From Saprospiraceae bacterium (lineage in GTDB: Bacteria > Bacteroidota > Bacteroidia > Chitinophagales > Saprospiraceae): 64,000 nucleotides of DNA. This document shows positions 21,455-31,900 of the stretch, piece after piece; within the stretch, counting starts at the first letter, position 1; each line of letters starts with the position of its first letter. The position numbers were made by a program, and so were the translations under genes. The notes beneath the pieces were generated by a model that worked only from the letters and a program-made list of their open reading frames with translations, had not been told where the DNA came from and searched no databases. Location: positions 965,001 through 1,029,000 of the forward strand of contig JADJGA010000012.1 in NCBI GenBank assembly GCA_016708265.1. Direction: 5' to 3'.

Positions 21455-21505
21455 ATCCCGCTTCTGCAAGACAGGTTTTGTTGTATGTTTTCTTTTTCAC
21501 TGATC

Positions 21506-21522
21506 ATAGTTTCAGAAACTAT
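21506..21522 (+). terminator. Weak terminator hairpin after the aspartase gene
   Basis: ATAGTTT and AAACTAT pair over 7 bp around CAG, followed by TTACTTTATTATT. The stem is A/T-rich and the T tract interrupted, so termination is only possible. Confidence 0.35.
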
Positions 21523-21663
21523 TTACTTTATTATTAAGCTCAATCGCTCGAATAATTTACATTAGATGATACATACATAAAAAGTCGGGTTCATACTGAA
21601 AATTAAAAATAAATATTGCCAATATTTTATTTTCTTTGAACTATTAATTATCTTTATTTGTAA

Positions 21664-21671
21664 TATCTTTG
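21664..21671 (+). promoter_or_regulatory. -7 box (TATCTTTG) for the alpha/beta-hydrolase gene
   Basis: Identical to the -7 box of the aspartase gene, 35 bp upstream of ATG 21707. A TTTG lies at 21635-21638 but the spacing (25 bp) is longer than usual. Confidence 0.45.
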
Positions 21672-21706
21672 TATATTGGAATATTGTTTCTTTAAAATAA
21701 ATAGCG

Positions 21707-23175
21707 ATGAAAATTTTAAACTTGTTTTTTTTTAATATTATTTGTCTGTTATATTTTTCCAGCTTAAATGCTCAGGAGATTGTTTCTTATCAGAAGGTCA
21801 AAACTATGACAAAGCAGGAAATATCAAATACTCTTTTCATACCTGCAAAATATGATGTTGATGTATATAATATAATTTATACAAGCAAAAAAATGAACCT
21901 TCAGAAAGATACTGCTTCCGGAATAATTGCAGTGGCAAAAACCCTGCTTATAAATTTCCGGTAGCCGTATATGACCATGGAACAGTTGCTGACAGGAATG
22001 ATGTTCCTTCCAAAGGCTCAGGTGAGCAAATGATAGCAATAGCTATTGCATCTTATGGATATCATTGTGTGGCACCTGATTATATCGGCCTTGGAATTTC
22101 TAAAGGGATACATCCGTATGTTAACCCTGAATCAGAAGCCTGGGCCGGAATTGATCTTATAAATGCATGTTATTCATTATCCAGGAACAGAGCCTTTTAC
22201 TTTAATGATCAGGTTTTTGTGACCGGATATTCACAGGGTGGCCATTCAGCTATGGCAACTGCATTTGCAATTGAACAACGTAAGATAAAAGACATTGACA
22301 AAATGGTTCTGACTGCAGCGGCTCCGATGTCAGGGCCTTACAGTATTTCCAGAGAAATGAAAGCTTTTACTATGGGTGATAATGAATACTTTTTTTGCGG
22401 ATATCTTGGGAGTGTATTTCTTTCAGCTAAATATGCTCACTTTGATCTTTTGGGAACAACAACTTTAGAAGACATATTTAAACCCGAATTTGCTTCATTG
22501 ATCAGAAATTTCGAAGCTGAGAATATCGATCTGTTTGAATTGAATGATGCTATGATAGCTCTGCTTTCAGCAAATGGCGGTAAAATATTGCCAAAAAAAA
22601 TGTTCAGGGATGAAGTTCGTGATGATATAATCAATGATCCGAATAATCCTCTTCAAATAGCCCTGACACGAATGGATGTTTGCAACTGGATACCTCAGGC
22701 TCCTGTTAAAATGATATATTGCAAAGCCGATGACCAGGTTACATATAGAAATGCAGTTTACACAGATTCACTGATGAGAGCAGGTGGAGCCCTTAAAGTC
22801 AGCAAGCAGGATGTTCTTTCTTCAGCCGATCACGGACAATGCGTTTATCCCGCCTTGCTCAATATGATAGCATTTTTTAATTCTTATCAAAAGATAGATC
22901 CGGTTCTGGCAGTTGATGAACTAAATGATGAACTTGTGATTTGGCCTAATCCTGTAAGAGATAATTTAAATATTTCAATTAATGAAAAATTAGATAAGAA
23001 TTTGGATATTTCATTATTTGATTGCTTAGGTAGAGAACTGAAGCACATTTCAGGACAATCTGAATCAGGGTATTATGAGTTTAACATTAAGGAAGTTCCT
23101 TCAGGGTTTTATTTTATTCGTATCAATTTTGGTAATGAGATAAAATTAGTTAAAAAAATATCAGTTGTTAAATAA
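21707..23175 (+). CDS. Secreted alpha/beta-hydrolase (secretory-lipase-like) with T9SS sorting domain, one frameshift
   Basis: About 489 codons. The first frame (21707-21964) gives a signal peptide ending LNAQ and the start of the enzyme; the A5 run at 21937-21941 is one base short, and the second frame continues with NPAYKFPVAVYDHGTVADRN and then the intact 22030-23175 part. The nucleophile elbow is GYSQGGH, as in secretory lipases/feruloyl-esterase-like hydrolases; the late SSADHGQC stretch can supply the His. Residues after VDELNDELVIWPNPVRDNL form a type A T9SS C-terminal domain ending in KLVKKISVVK. Export to the surface or medium is therefore expected. Substrate (ester or peptide) is not identifiable. 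The one-base break at a homopolymer may be a sequencing error. Confidence 0.75.
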
Positions 23176-23284
23176 ATATTATTAGTCATTTATTAGTGGA
23201 AAATCATGTTTGGGTTCAAAATAAATTAAAAATATTATTTAAATTTTTTATTTGAGCTATATGAAGCTTATAAAATTTTGCTTT

Positions 23285-23352
23285 CATAATGTTGCATACA
23301 AAAATTGTTTATTGTGATGACGCCTTGGTCACACTATGATTGCAACATTATG
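23285..23352. repeat. Perfect 12-bp inverted repeat, 44 bp apart
   Basis: CATAATGTTGCA at 23285-23296 and TGCAACATTATG at 23341-23352 are exact complements. The GC-richer interior carries a smaller imperfect stem (GTGATGAC/GGTCACAC). No T-run follows, so it is not a standard terminator; it could be a protein site, an RNA stem or a remnant element. Confidence 0.5.
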
Positions 23353-23540
23353 GCTGATTGAAAATAAAATAAATAATTGCAGTAATGTATTGGTCCCTCA
23401 ATATTATTTTTTAAAATTAGGTTTTTTAAGAATGAAAATCTTCATTGAATCAACGTTCATAAAATGAATAAGTCAAATTGCATTTACCTTAAAAATGAAT
23501 CAAGATTTGATTTATTACATTAAGATTATTGCCAATTTTT

Positions 23541-23570
23541 TTTGGTTTTTTTTTAATTTATTTACTTTTG
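23541..23570 (+). promoter_or_regulatory. Bacteroidota -33/-7 promoter for the first sortilin-like gene
   Basis: TTTG at 23541-23544, an 18-bp spacer, then TACTTTTG at 23563-23570. Both elements match the consensus. The start codon chosen (23611) lies 40 bp downstream; the earlier in-frame codon at 23584 would leave almost no leader. Confidence 0.6.
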
Positions 23571-23610
23571 TTTTTAACTTAAATTGTTTATAGTTAAAAC
23601 CAGATTTAAT

Positions 23611-26600
23611 ATGAAAAGATTGCTTTCCCCTTTGGCATTATTGATTTTATTGGTGTATTTTAGTCCTTTATTCTCGCAGGAAATAAAATGGACTGAAATC
23701 GAATTAAGAAATAATCCGCATTGGTTTGATCTGATGCAAAAGGAAAATCCAAATTATTTTGACATCAAAAGAGCATATGATCTTTATTTTGAAAAACATG
23801 AGAAGGCAAAAGGATCAGGCTATAAGATTTTTGAAAGATGGGCATGGAAGAACAAAGGTGATTTTGATGAAAATGGATTTCTTAATCCTGACAAAATCTT
23901 TTCTGCTTATAACAGATATAAAAAAGAAATAAAAGAAAGGGGGCCTTTTACAAATGCAGGAAATTGGATAGAATTAGGACCAACTGTTTTTCCTGTCAAT
24001 GTTTCGGGTCAGGAGACAGGTACGGGAAGAGTAAATGCCATAGCATTTCACCCAACTGATGAAGATATCTTTTGGATTGGAGCTCCATCAGGGGGATTGT
24101 GGGAGACAAATGATGGTGGAATAACTTATTTTTCAAATACAGATCAATTGCCCACTTTAGGAGTTTCAAGTATTGTGGTTGATCCGACTAATCCTTCTAT
24201 TATGTATATTGGGACAGGAGATAGAGATGCCGGAGATGCACCTGGACTTGGTGTTTTTAAATCAACAGATGGGGGAGTTACTTGGACCCAGTCAAATACT
24301 GGCATGGGCAATAGAACAGTTGGTAAGATGATCATGTATCCCGGTGTTAACAGTACTTTATTAGCAGCAACTAGTGATGGAATATATAAAACAACAAACA
24401 GTGGGGTACGTGGACTTTAAAATCTTCTAATTCAAACCACTATAAGGACATGATTTTTCATCCAACAGACCCAAATTATGTTTATGCCACGGAAACGGAT
24501 AATTTTACAGGTCAACTAATGGAGGTGAAACCTGGACAGAGATTTCCACAGGATTAATTTGCTTGCAACAGAATGGTACTGGGAGTCACTGCGGCTGAAC
24601 CTAATTCCGTTTTCTGTCTTTTGACAGGAGGTTCGGCAATTTTCATGGAATTTTCAAATCGACTGATTAAGGGTTTAAATTTCTTCGAGAATGACCCCAT
24701 CCAACCATCCAAACATTTTGGGCTATAATGATGGTGACAATAAATCTCAGGCCACTTACGACCTTTTATGTTGGTCATCCCTCAAATGCCAATAAAATAC
24801 TGGTTGGATCTATAAATATCCATTTAAGCAATGATGGAGGAGTAAGTTTCCAAAAGAAAGCTCATTGGTCAAATCAGGTTCATGCAGATCAGCATGTAAT
24901 TGCACGAAATCCATTGAACGGATGGATATTTGAGGGTCATGATGGTGGCTTGCACTACTCAATTGACTATTTTAATACCTGGACAAATATTAGCGGAGGA
25001 TTAAGCATCGCTCAGACTTACAGGATTGGGCAAGCTGCACAAAGAAGAAACCTTGTTTTCAATGGATATCAGGATAATGGAAGTTCAATTTATAAAGATG
25101 GAGTATTCAGCACTGTATCAGGTGGAGATGGAATGGAATCAGCATTTGATTATTCAGATGAAAACTATGCATATACTACTTATATACAAAACATTAAAAG
25201 ATCGCATACAGGTGGATTTGGTGGCTGGACATCAATTGCAGCAGAAGGAACAAACGGTATTACTGAAAATGGTGCCTGGGTAACTCCATATATGCTTCAT
25301 TTTACTGACCCAAATACTATGTTCTTTGGATATAAAAATATCTGGAGAACAAATAATGTCAAAAGCAATCCTCCAACATGGACAAAAATCTCTGATATGC
25401 TTGGTGGAGTAAATAATTCGAACTTCTCATATATAGATCAATCACTGGCAGATATTAATGTATTTTACGGAGTTAAAGAAAATAATACTCTTTTCAGGAG
25501 TGACAATATTAATGCTGCTACACCTACCTGGACAGATTTAAGTGCGAATTTACCAAACGGAAATGCTAACATAGATGATGTTATTTGTCATCCTACAGAT
25601 CCTGAAATAGTCTATATGATTCAATCTGAAAAAGTTTATAAATCGGGAAATAAGGGCTTAAGCTGGTCGAATATAACAGGTACATTGCCATCAGGGACAA
25701 ACCTGAATTGCCTTGCAATTGATAAATTCGCAAATGAAGGAATTTATGTCGGAACAAAAACAGGGGTTTTCTACAAAGATGCTACTTTAGCTGACTGGAT
25801 AGCTTTTGATGGAGGTTTGCCTGTTGTTGATGTACGGGAAATGGAAATTTATTATGGTAATACTGAGAGCAGGCTACGGGCAGGGACTTATGGACGTGGA
25901 TTGTGGGAGACTGATCTTTATTACGATGAAACTTCAACTCCTCCTGTTGCGAATTTCAGGGCTGATAATACGTCAACAATAGTTAATGAACTTGTTATGT
26001 TTGAAGACCTTTCAGCATATGCCCCCAACACCTGGACATGGACAATCACACCTGCAACATTTACATATGAGAATGGTACAGATATGAATTCGCAATATCC
26101 TGAAGTGAAGTTTACAACGACAGGCTTTTATACTGTAAGTCTGACAGTCAGCAATGTAAATGGAAGTAATTCAAAGTCAATTAACTCTTACATTAGCATT
26201 TATAATGAAGTAAATGCCAGCTGTACACCTGCCACCCAACTTCTTGCTTCCTATGGAATGGGGATTTATCATGTCATTCTCAATACTATAAACAGAACCT
26301 CAGGACAGCCATATCAGGATAATCCAACTTCAGGTTATATGAATTTTATATCTACCGATAATACTGAGCTAAGACCAAATACCCAATATCAATTGACTGT
26401 AGAACTGGGGACTGGTTATTCTGAATATTGGAAATTTTATATTGACTATAATAATGACGGAGACTTTCTTGATGCCAATGAAGCTGTTTATTCTTCCCCT
26501 AATAAAGTTAGTGGTACGCAACAAATAAACTTTACTACAATTTCAAATCCTCCTCTGAATCAACTTTTAAGAATGCGAGTTATGTGTGATTATAATACAA

Positions 26601-28225
26601 TAACAGGGCCTTGTTATAATCCTCAATATGGCCAGGCTGAAGATTATGGAATAATATTTAAAAATCTGCCAACCTTGACTACAACGGTTATAAGTAATAT
26701 TCAATACAACTCTGCAGAGAGCGGTGGAAACATAACTGATCAGGGAAGTTCTGCAGTAGTTAGCAAGGGAATAGTATGGGATATTCATCAAAATCCTACT
26801 TTGGATAAAAATTGGGGATATACTGTCGATGGGACAGGAACCGGTAGTTTCTCCAGTATAATGCCGAATTTGTCACCAAATACTACTTATTATGTCAGGG
26901 CATATGCCATAAATGGAGATGGTATAAGTTACGGTCAACAATTGTCATTTACGACCTTAACCCAATTTCCTGTGGTAACAACAACAGATGTTACTAATAT
27001 TGCTTTTTTTACTGCTGAAAGTGGTGGGAATGTAACGAGTGATAATGGTAGTACTGTTACTTCACGTGGTGTAGTTTGGGATATCTCTTCAAACCCAACT
27101 TTGAGCAGAAATTTTGGAAAAACAGAAAATGGCACTGGAACTGGTTCTTATGTTAGTAATTTGAGTGCTTTAGTTCCTAACACCACATATTATGTAAGGG
27201 CTTATGCCAGAAATGGGTATTCAGTAGCTTATGGAAATGAAAAAGTTTTCACAACCCCTCCTCCGGATGTCAATCAGTCAAGAGATATCCTGTTCTACGG
27301 TGTAACCACAAATAAAATAACTTTATCATGGACTAATGGTACTGGAGAATCCAGGATCGTAAAAATAAAAACCAGTAATAGTTTTACTCCGCCTGTTAAC
27401 GGAACTGATCCGGTTGCTAATACTGTTTATTCTGGGAATGAGCAAGTAATATATAACGGAACAGGAAACTCTGTAACAGTGACTGGTTTAAGTCCTTCAA
27501 CAGTTTATTATTTCTTTGTTTATGATTACAATGGACATGGGGCTAATACTGTATTTAATACAAATGCCGGAATAAATAATCCTAAATCCTGGTCAACTTA
27601 TTGTTTGCCGTCTTATACTAATGGAGATGAAGGAACACATATCAAACGCTTTATATTGAATAAGATTGATAACTCCAGCGGAGCTTCTCATTATTCTGAT
27701 TTCACAAATTTGAGTACAAAAGTTTTACAGGGTGGAGTATATGATGCAAGTTTTCTTATGTCTTACAATCCGTTAAAATTAAATATCTGGCTTGATTTAA
27801 ATGATAACATGATATTTGAACAGGCTGAAAAATTGCTTAGTGATTATACATGTGCAGCAAATACAACAACAACCACTCAGATAACAATACCGTTGACAGG
27901 TGCTTTAGGTTCTCATGTTTTAAGAGTAAGAGGTTCATTTTATTCAGGAGCAGGACCTTGTGATAATGCTTCATATGGAGAAACTGAAGATTATACAGTC
28001 GATGCAACTGATAAGTTCACATGGGATGGGTCTACTTCCACAAGTTGGTTTACCTCAACAAACTGGGATGTAGGTAAAATTCCAATTATTACAAATGTTG
28101 TCATCATTAAACCTGCCACATTTCAACCAGTGATTGAGATATCTGAGACTGCAAATGCAAAAAAGGTGACATTGAATAATGGAGCTACAATTAACATCAA
28201 AGGGATTTTGAACGTTGTCGAATAA
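23611..28225 (+). CDS. Secreted sortilin/BNR-propeller protein with PKD, GEVED and FN3-like modules; frameshifted
   Basis: About 1,538 codons. Frame 1 (to 24420) and frame 2 (24728-28225) belong together; the 24403-24780 stretch encodes recognisable propeller sequence in changing frames, with several indels. Start ATG 23611 (MKRLLSPLALLILLVYFSPL, signal peptide ending FSQ). Modules: a VPS10/sortilin-like propeller with repeated STDGG..W motifs (GVFKSTDGGVTWTQS, STNGGETWTE), a PKD domain after PPVANFRADN, a GEVED domain (WKFYIDYNNDGDFLD), two FN3-like repeats with RGVVWDISSNPTL, one NGTGESRIVKIK module also found in the giant protein, and a second GEVED domain. It ends GATINIKGILNVVE without a visible T9SS sorting domain, so its export route is unclear. 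Paralogue of the next gene. Confidence 0.75.
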
Positions 28226-28464
28226 AAAGATGTGTAACTTCTGAAATTTGGCTTACAATTTAGTATTTTTAGCCTTTGAATGTTTTATTGACCAACATTA
28301 AAATTCTTATAACATTTAGGTGGCTTGATTCAATAGGTTTAAAGCCATAGTAAAAAGTAAATATTAAAGGATGAATGATTTCTGGTAGTTATTTTAAAGT
28401 ATTGAACTTGTTTAAAAACTAAAACTCAGGACTGTGCGATCCCGATAACGAACGTGAGTCTGAG

Positions 28465-28628
28465 CTGCAGAATGCAGGAAATTTTACCGAAACCTTGTAG
28501 GTAAAATCTCCGTAATTGAAAACGTTATAACTTGTTGTTCTACAAGTAAAAAAGGGTTTGCGAGTTTAATTTCGCACGTCCCGACATTTATCGTCGGGAT
28601 TGCTACTTTTTATCGGCACAAAAAGTAG
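28465..28628. ncRNA. Array of six hairpins, possible structured RNA or decayed mobile element
   Basis: Perfect stems follow one another: CTGCA/TGCAG (28465-28477), ATTTTACC/GGTAAAAT (28481-28507), ACTTGT/ACAAGT (28530-28547), TGCGA/TCGCA (28559-28576), CCCGAC/GTCGGG (28580-28598), CTACTTTTT/AAAAAGTAG (28603-28628). The segment is richer in GC than its surroundings. Strand is not known. No known RNA family is recognised, so this type label is tentative. Confidence 0.3.
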
Positions 28629-28839
28629 AGAAATTTTAAAAAAAATATAAAGTTTAGAATTTACAAAATAGGTTCCAAATAAAACATATATTTTATAGTG
28701 CATTTACTTATATATCATTAATATACTAGCGTTTTAAAACATTTATTTTCAAAAAACTTCATTCATTAACTATTAGTATAAATATATTCGTTTATTTTAA
28801 TATGTTTTTGGTTAGAATAAATAATAAATGAAATTATTT

Positions 28840-28868
28840 TTTGTTTTAATGACAAATTATTATTTTTG
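28840..28868 (+). promoter_or_regulatory. -33/-7 promoter for the second sortilin-like gene
   Basis: TTTG at 28840-28843 and TATTTTTG at 28861-28868, spacer 17 bp. It lies inside the 5' extension of the reading frame and so points to ATG 28984 as the true start. Confidence 0.5.
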
Positions 28869-28983
28869 CAGAGCAGCATTTTTTAAATCTCATGCATCAG
28901 TTACTATATATCTGGATAATTTCAGATATTTTGTTATAAATATTATTCACTTAGCTTATCATACTTGCTTTAAATTTATATCA

Positions 28984-31900
28984 ATGCACAAGAAAATTTT
29001 ATTTAGGACATTATTCTCAATATTAGTTTTATTGAGTTCTGATTTTGTATTTGGACAGCCCTGGATGGAAAAGATACAAACTGAATCTTCAGGCAAAACT
29101 TTGAGTTTTTTCGATTATCAAAAAGCTTTCAATGATTACTGGGATCCAAAAAATGTTGGAACGGATGGATTTTATTTAGAGAATGGGGAAAGAAAAAAAG
29201 CTTACGGATGGAAACAGTTTCGAAGATGGGAATATAACATGCAATATAAAGCTGATTTGCAGACCGGCTTTCTTCCTCCCAATTCAGCTCAGCAGATATA
29301 TGAAAGGTATATAGCTTCATTACCTGTTGAATCGCGTGCAACAAATGCTAATTGGAGCAGCATGGGTACCAGTTCATCATCAGGTGGCTATGCTGGAATA
29401 GGCAGATTGAATTGTGTTGCATTTCATCCGACAAATTCAAATATTTATTGGGTAGGTGCTCCTGCCGGAGGATTGTGGCTCACAACCAACGACGGCTCCT
29501 CTTGGAGTTGCCTGACAGATAATAATAATGTAATGGGAGTTAGTGATATTGCTGTTACATCTGATTATTCAACATCGAATACTATATATATTGCAACCGG
29601 CGATCGTGATGCTTCAGACAATTACAGCATAGGAGTATTAAAATCTACGAATGCGGGAAGCACATGGAATTCAACCAGTCTTAGCTTTTCTCTTTCTTCC
29701 GGTAAAATGGTCAACAGGTTATTGATTGATCCAAACAACAACCAGATACTAGTTGCTGCAACTTCTGGCGGTGTTTATAAGACTACTAATGGAGGTAGCA
29801 ACTGGACATTTCTGAGCTCAAATAATTTTATCGATTTGGAATATAAACCAGACAACTTTAATACTTTGTATGGTTCTACAAAAACAGGTGCTATTTGGTA
29901 TTCCACAAATGGTGGTTCAAACTGGATACAATCTCTAAATCTAACAAGTGGAAGGAGAGTCGAACTTGCAGTCTCACCAAATCAGACTACTTTCGTTTAT
30001 GCTGTTGTAGCAGGAACTGACAATGGCTTATATGGAGTTTATAAATCATCAAACAGTGGCACTTCATTTAGTCAGGTATTTTCTGGATCAACCTTAAATC
30101 TTCTTGGATGGAATAGTAATGGTGGTGATTCTGGAGGGCAAGGTTGGTATGATCTTGCAATAGCAGCTTCACCATCTGATGCTAATACTGTTTTAGTAGG
30201 GGGAGTAAATACTTGGCGATCAACAAATGGTGGTACAACATGGACTATTGTGAATCATTGGACTGGATCTGGAGCTCCGGCTGTACACGCAGATAAGCAT
30301 AATTTGAAATATAGAAGTGATGGACATCTTTATGAATGTAATGACGGAGGATTGTATAAATCTACAAACAATGGTACAAACTGGACTGATAAATCAAATG
30401 GACTGGTGATAAGTCAGATGTATAAGCTGGGAGTTTCACAAACTGTTTCTACAGAGGTTATTACCGGATTACAAGACAATGGCACCAAACTCCGTTCAGG
30501 CTCGACTTGGAGTGATGTCATAGGTGGAGATGGAATGGAATGTCTGATTAATTACACTAATGTGAATATACAATATGGAAGTTTGTATTATGGTGATATT
30601 AAGAGGACAACTAACCATTGGCAATCTTCTTCTACTATAACTCCTTCAAGTGCTGGTTCAGGAGCATGGGTCACTCCATATATTATTGATCCTGTTAACC
30701 AAAGTACTCTTTATTCAGGATACGGAGATATCTGGAAATCCACAAATCAGGGAACTAACTGGACAAAAATATCAAATATTAGCTCATCCGATAAAATACG
30801 GTCAATGGCTATCGCACCTTCAAATGTTCAGGTCATTTATTGCGCTGATAGGACTCATATTTATAAAACAACAAACGGAGGTGGAGCCTGGACAAATATT
30901 ACAGGGAGTCTTCCTGTTTCATCGTCTTATATTACTGCAATAGCGGTAAATTCAAATGATCCATCTACTGTATGGGTTACATTCAGTCATTATAACTCAA
31001 ACAGAGTTTATCAATCTACAAATGGTGGTAGTACATGGACAAGTATTTCGACCGGCTTGCCTCAGTTACCGGTTTATTCAATAGCACAGAATAAACAGAT
31101 AACTGCTGAGGTTCAACTTTATGTAGGTACAGAAATTGGAATTTACTTTAAGAAGGGTGCTGATAACTGGATACCTTTTAACACAGGATTACCGAACGTA
31201 CAGATTGGAGAAATTGAAATATATTACAACAATACAAGTCCCGATCTAAGTAAACTAAGAGCCGCTACTTATGGAAGGGGCTTGTGGGAGAGTTTTGTAT
31301 ATTATAATAGTAACGGGGTTTCAATACCTGTAAATGTTCAAGCAAGCGATGGAACATATAGTGATAAAGTTTTCGTTTCATGGAATGGTACAGCAGGTAA
31401 TTATTTCCTTGTTTACCGTAATACAACAAATAGCAGTTCATCAGCAACTGCAGTAGGAAACTGGCAAACAGCAACTAATTTTAGTGACCTTACTGCTGTA
31501 CCTAATACAACATATTATTATTGGGTAAAGGCAGCTTCTGATGTAAATGGTACAAACAGCAGTGCATTCAGTACGTCTGATTCTGGGTGGAAAAGTCAGG
31601 TTACAATTCCAGTTAATGTCCAGGCAAGCGATGGTACTTATAGCGATAAAGTTTTGATATCCTGGAGTGGTACACCTGGTAATTATTTTAGAGTATACAG
31701 GAATACAACAAATAATTCAGGTACTGCAACAGCACTTGATAGTTGGCAGACATCAATGACTTTCAATGATTTCTCAGCAACTGTAAATGTTACCTATTAT
31801 TACTGGGTAAAAGCGGCTTTGGATGTTAACGGTTCCAGCTCCAGTGGATTCAGCGTTGCTGATACAGGATGGAAAAGCGAAATTGCTTTGCCCACAAATG

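Larger units (their letters stand above)
23176..23610. other. Intergenic spacer, 435 bp, with a 12-bp inverted repeat and a promoter
   Basis: No gene is supported. The spacer contains a perfect 12-bp inverted repeat (23285-23352) and, just before the next gene, a complete -33/-7 promoter (23541-23570). The rest is low-complexity AT. Confidence 0.5.
28226..28983. other. Intergenic spacer, 758 bp, with a structured segment
   Basis: The longest gene-free stretch. It contains six hairpins in a row (28465-28628), then AT-rich DNA and the promoter of the next gene (28840-28868). No frame with coding character was found. A longer reading frame beginning at 28828 overlaps the promoter and is not taken as the start. 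Confidence 0.5.

Noticed and set aside
28828..28983. 52-codon N-terminal extension of the second sortilin-like protein
   Set aside because: A promoter lies within it and the signal peptide begins at 28984.
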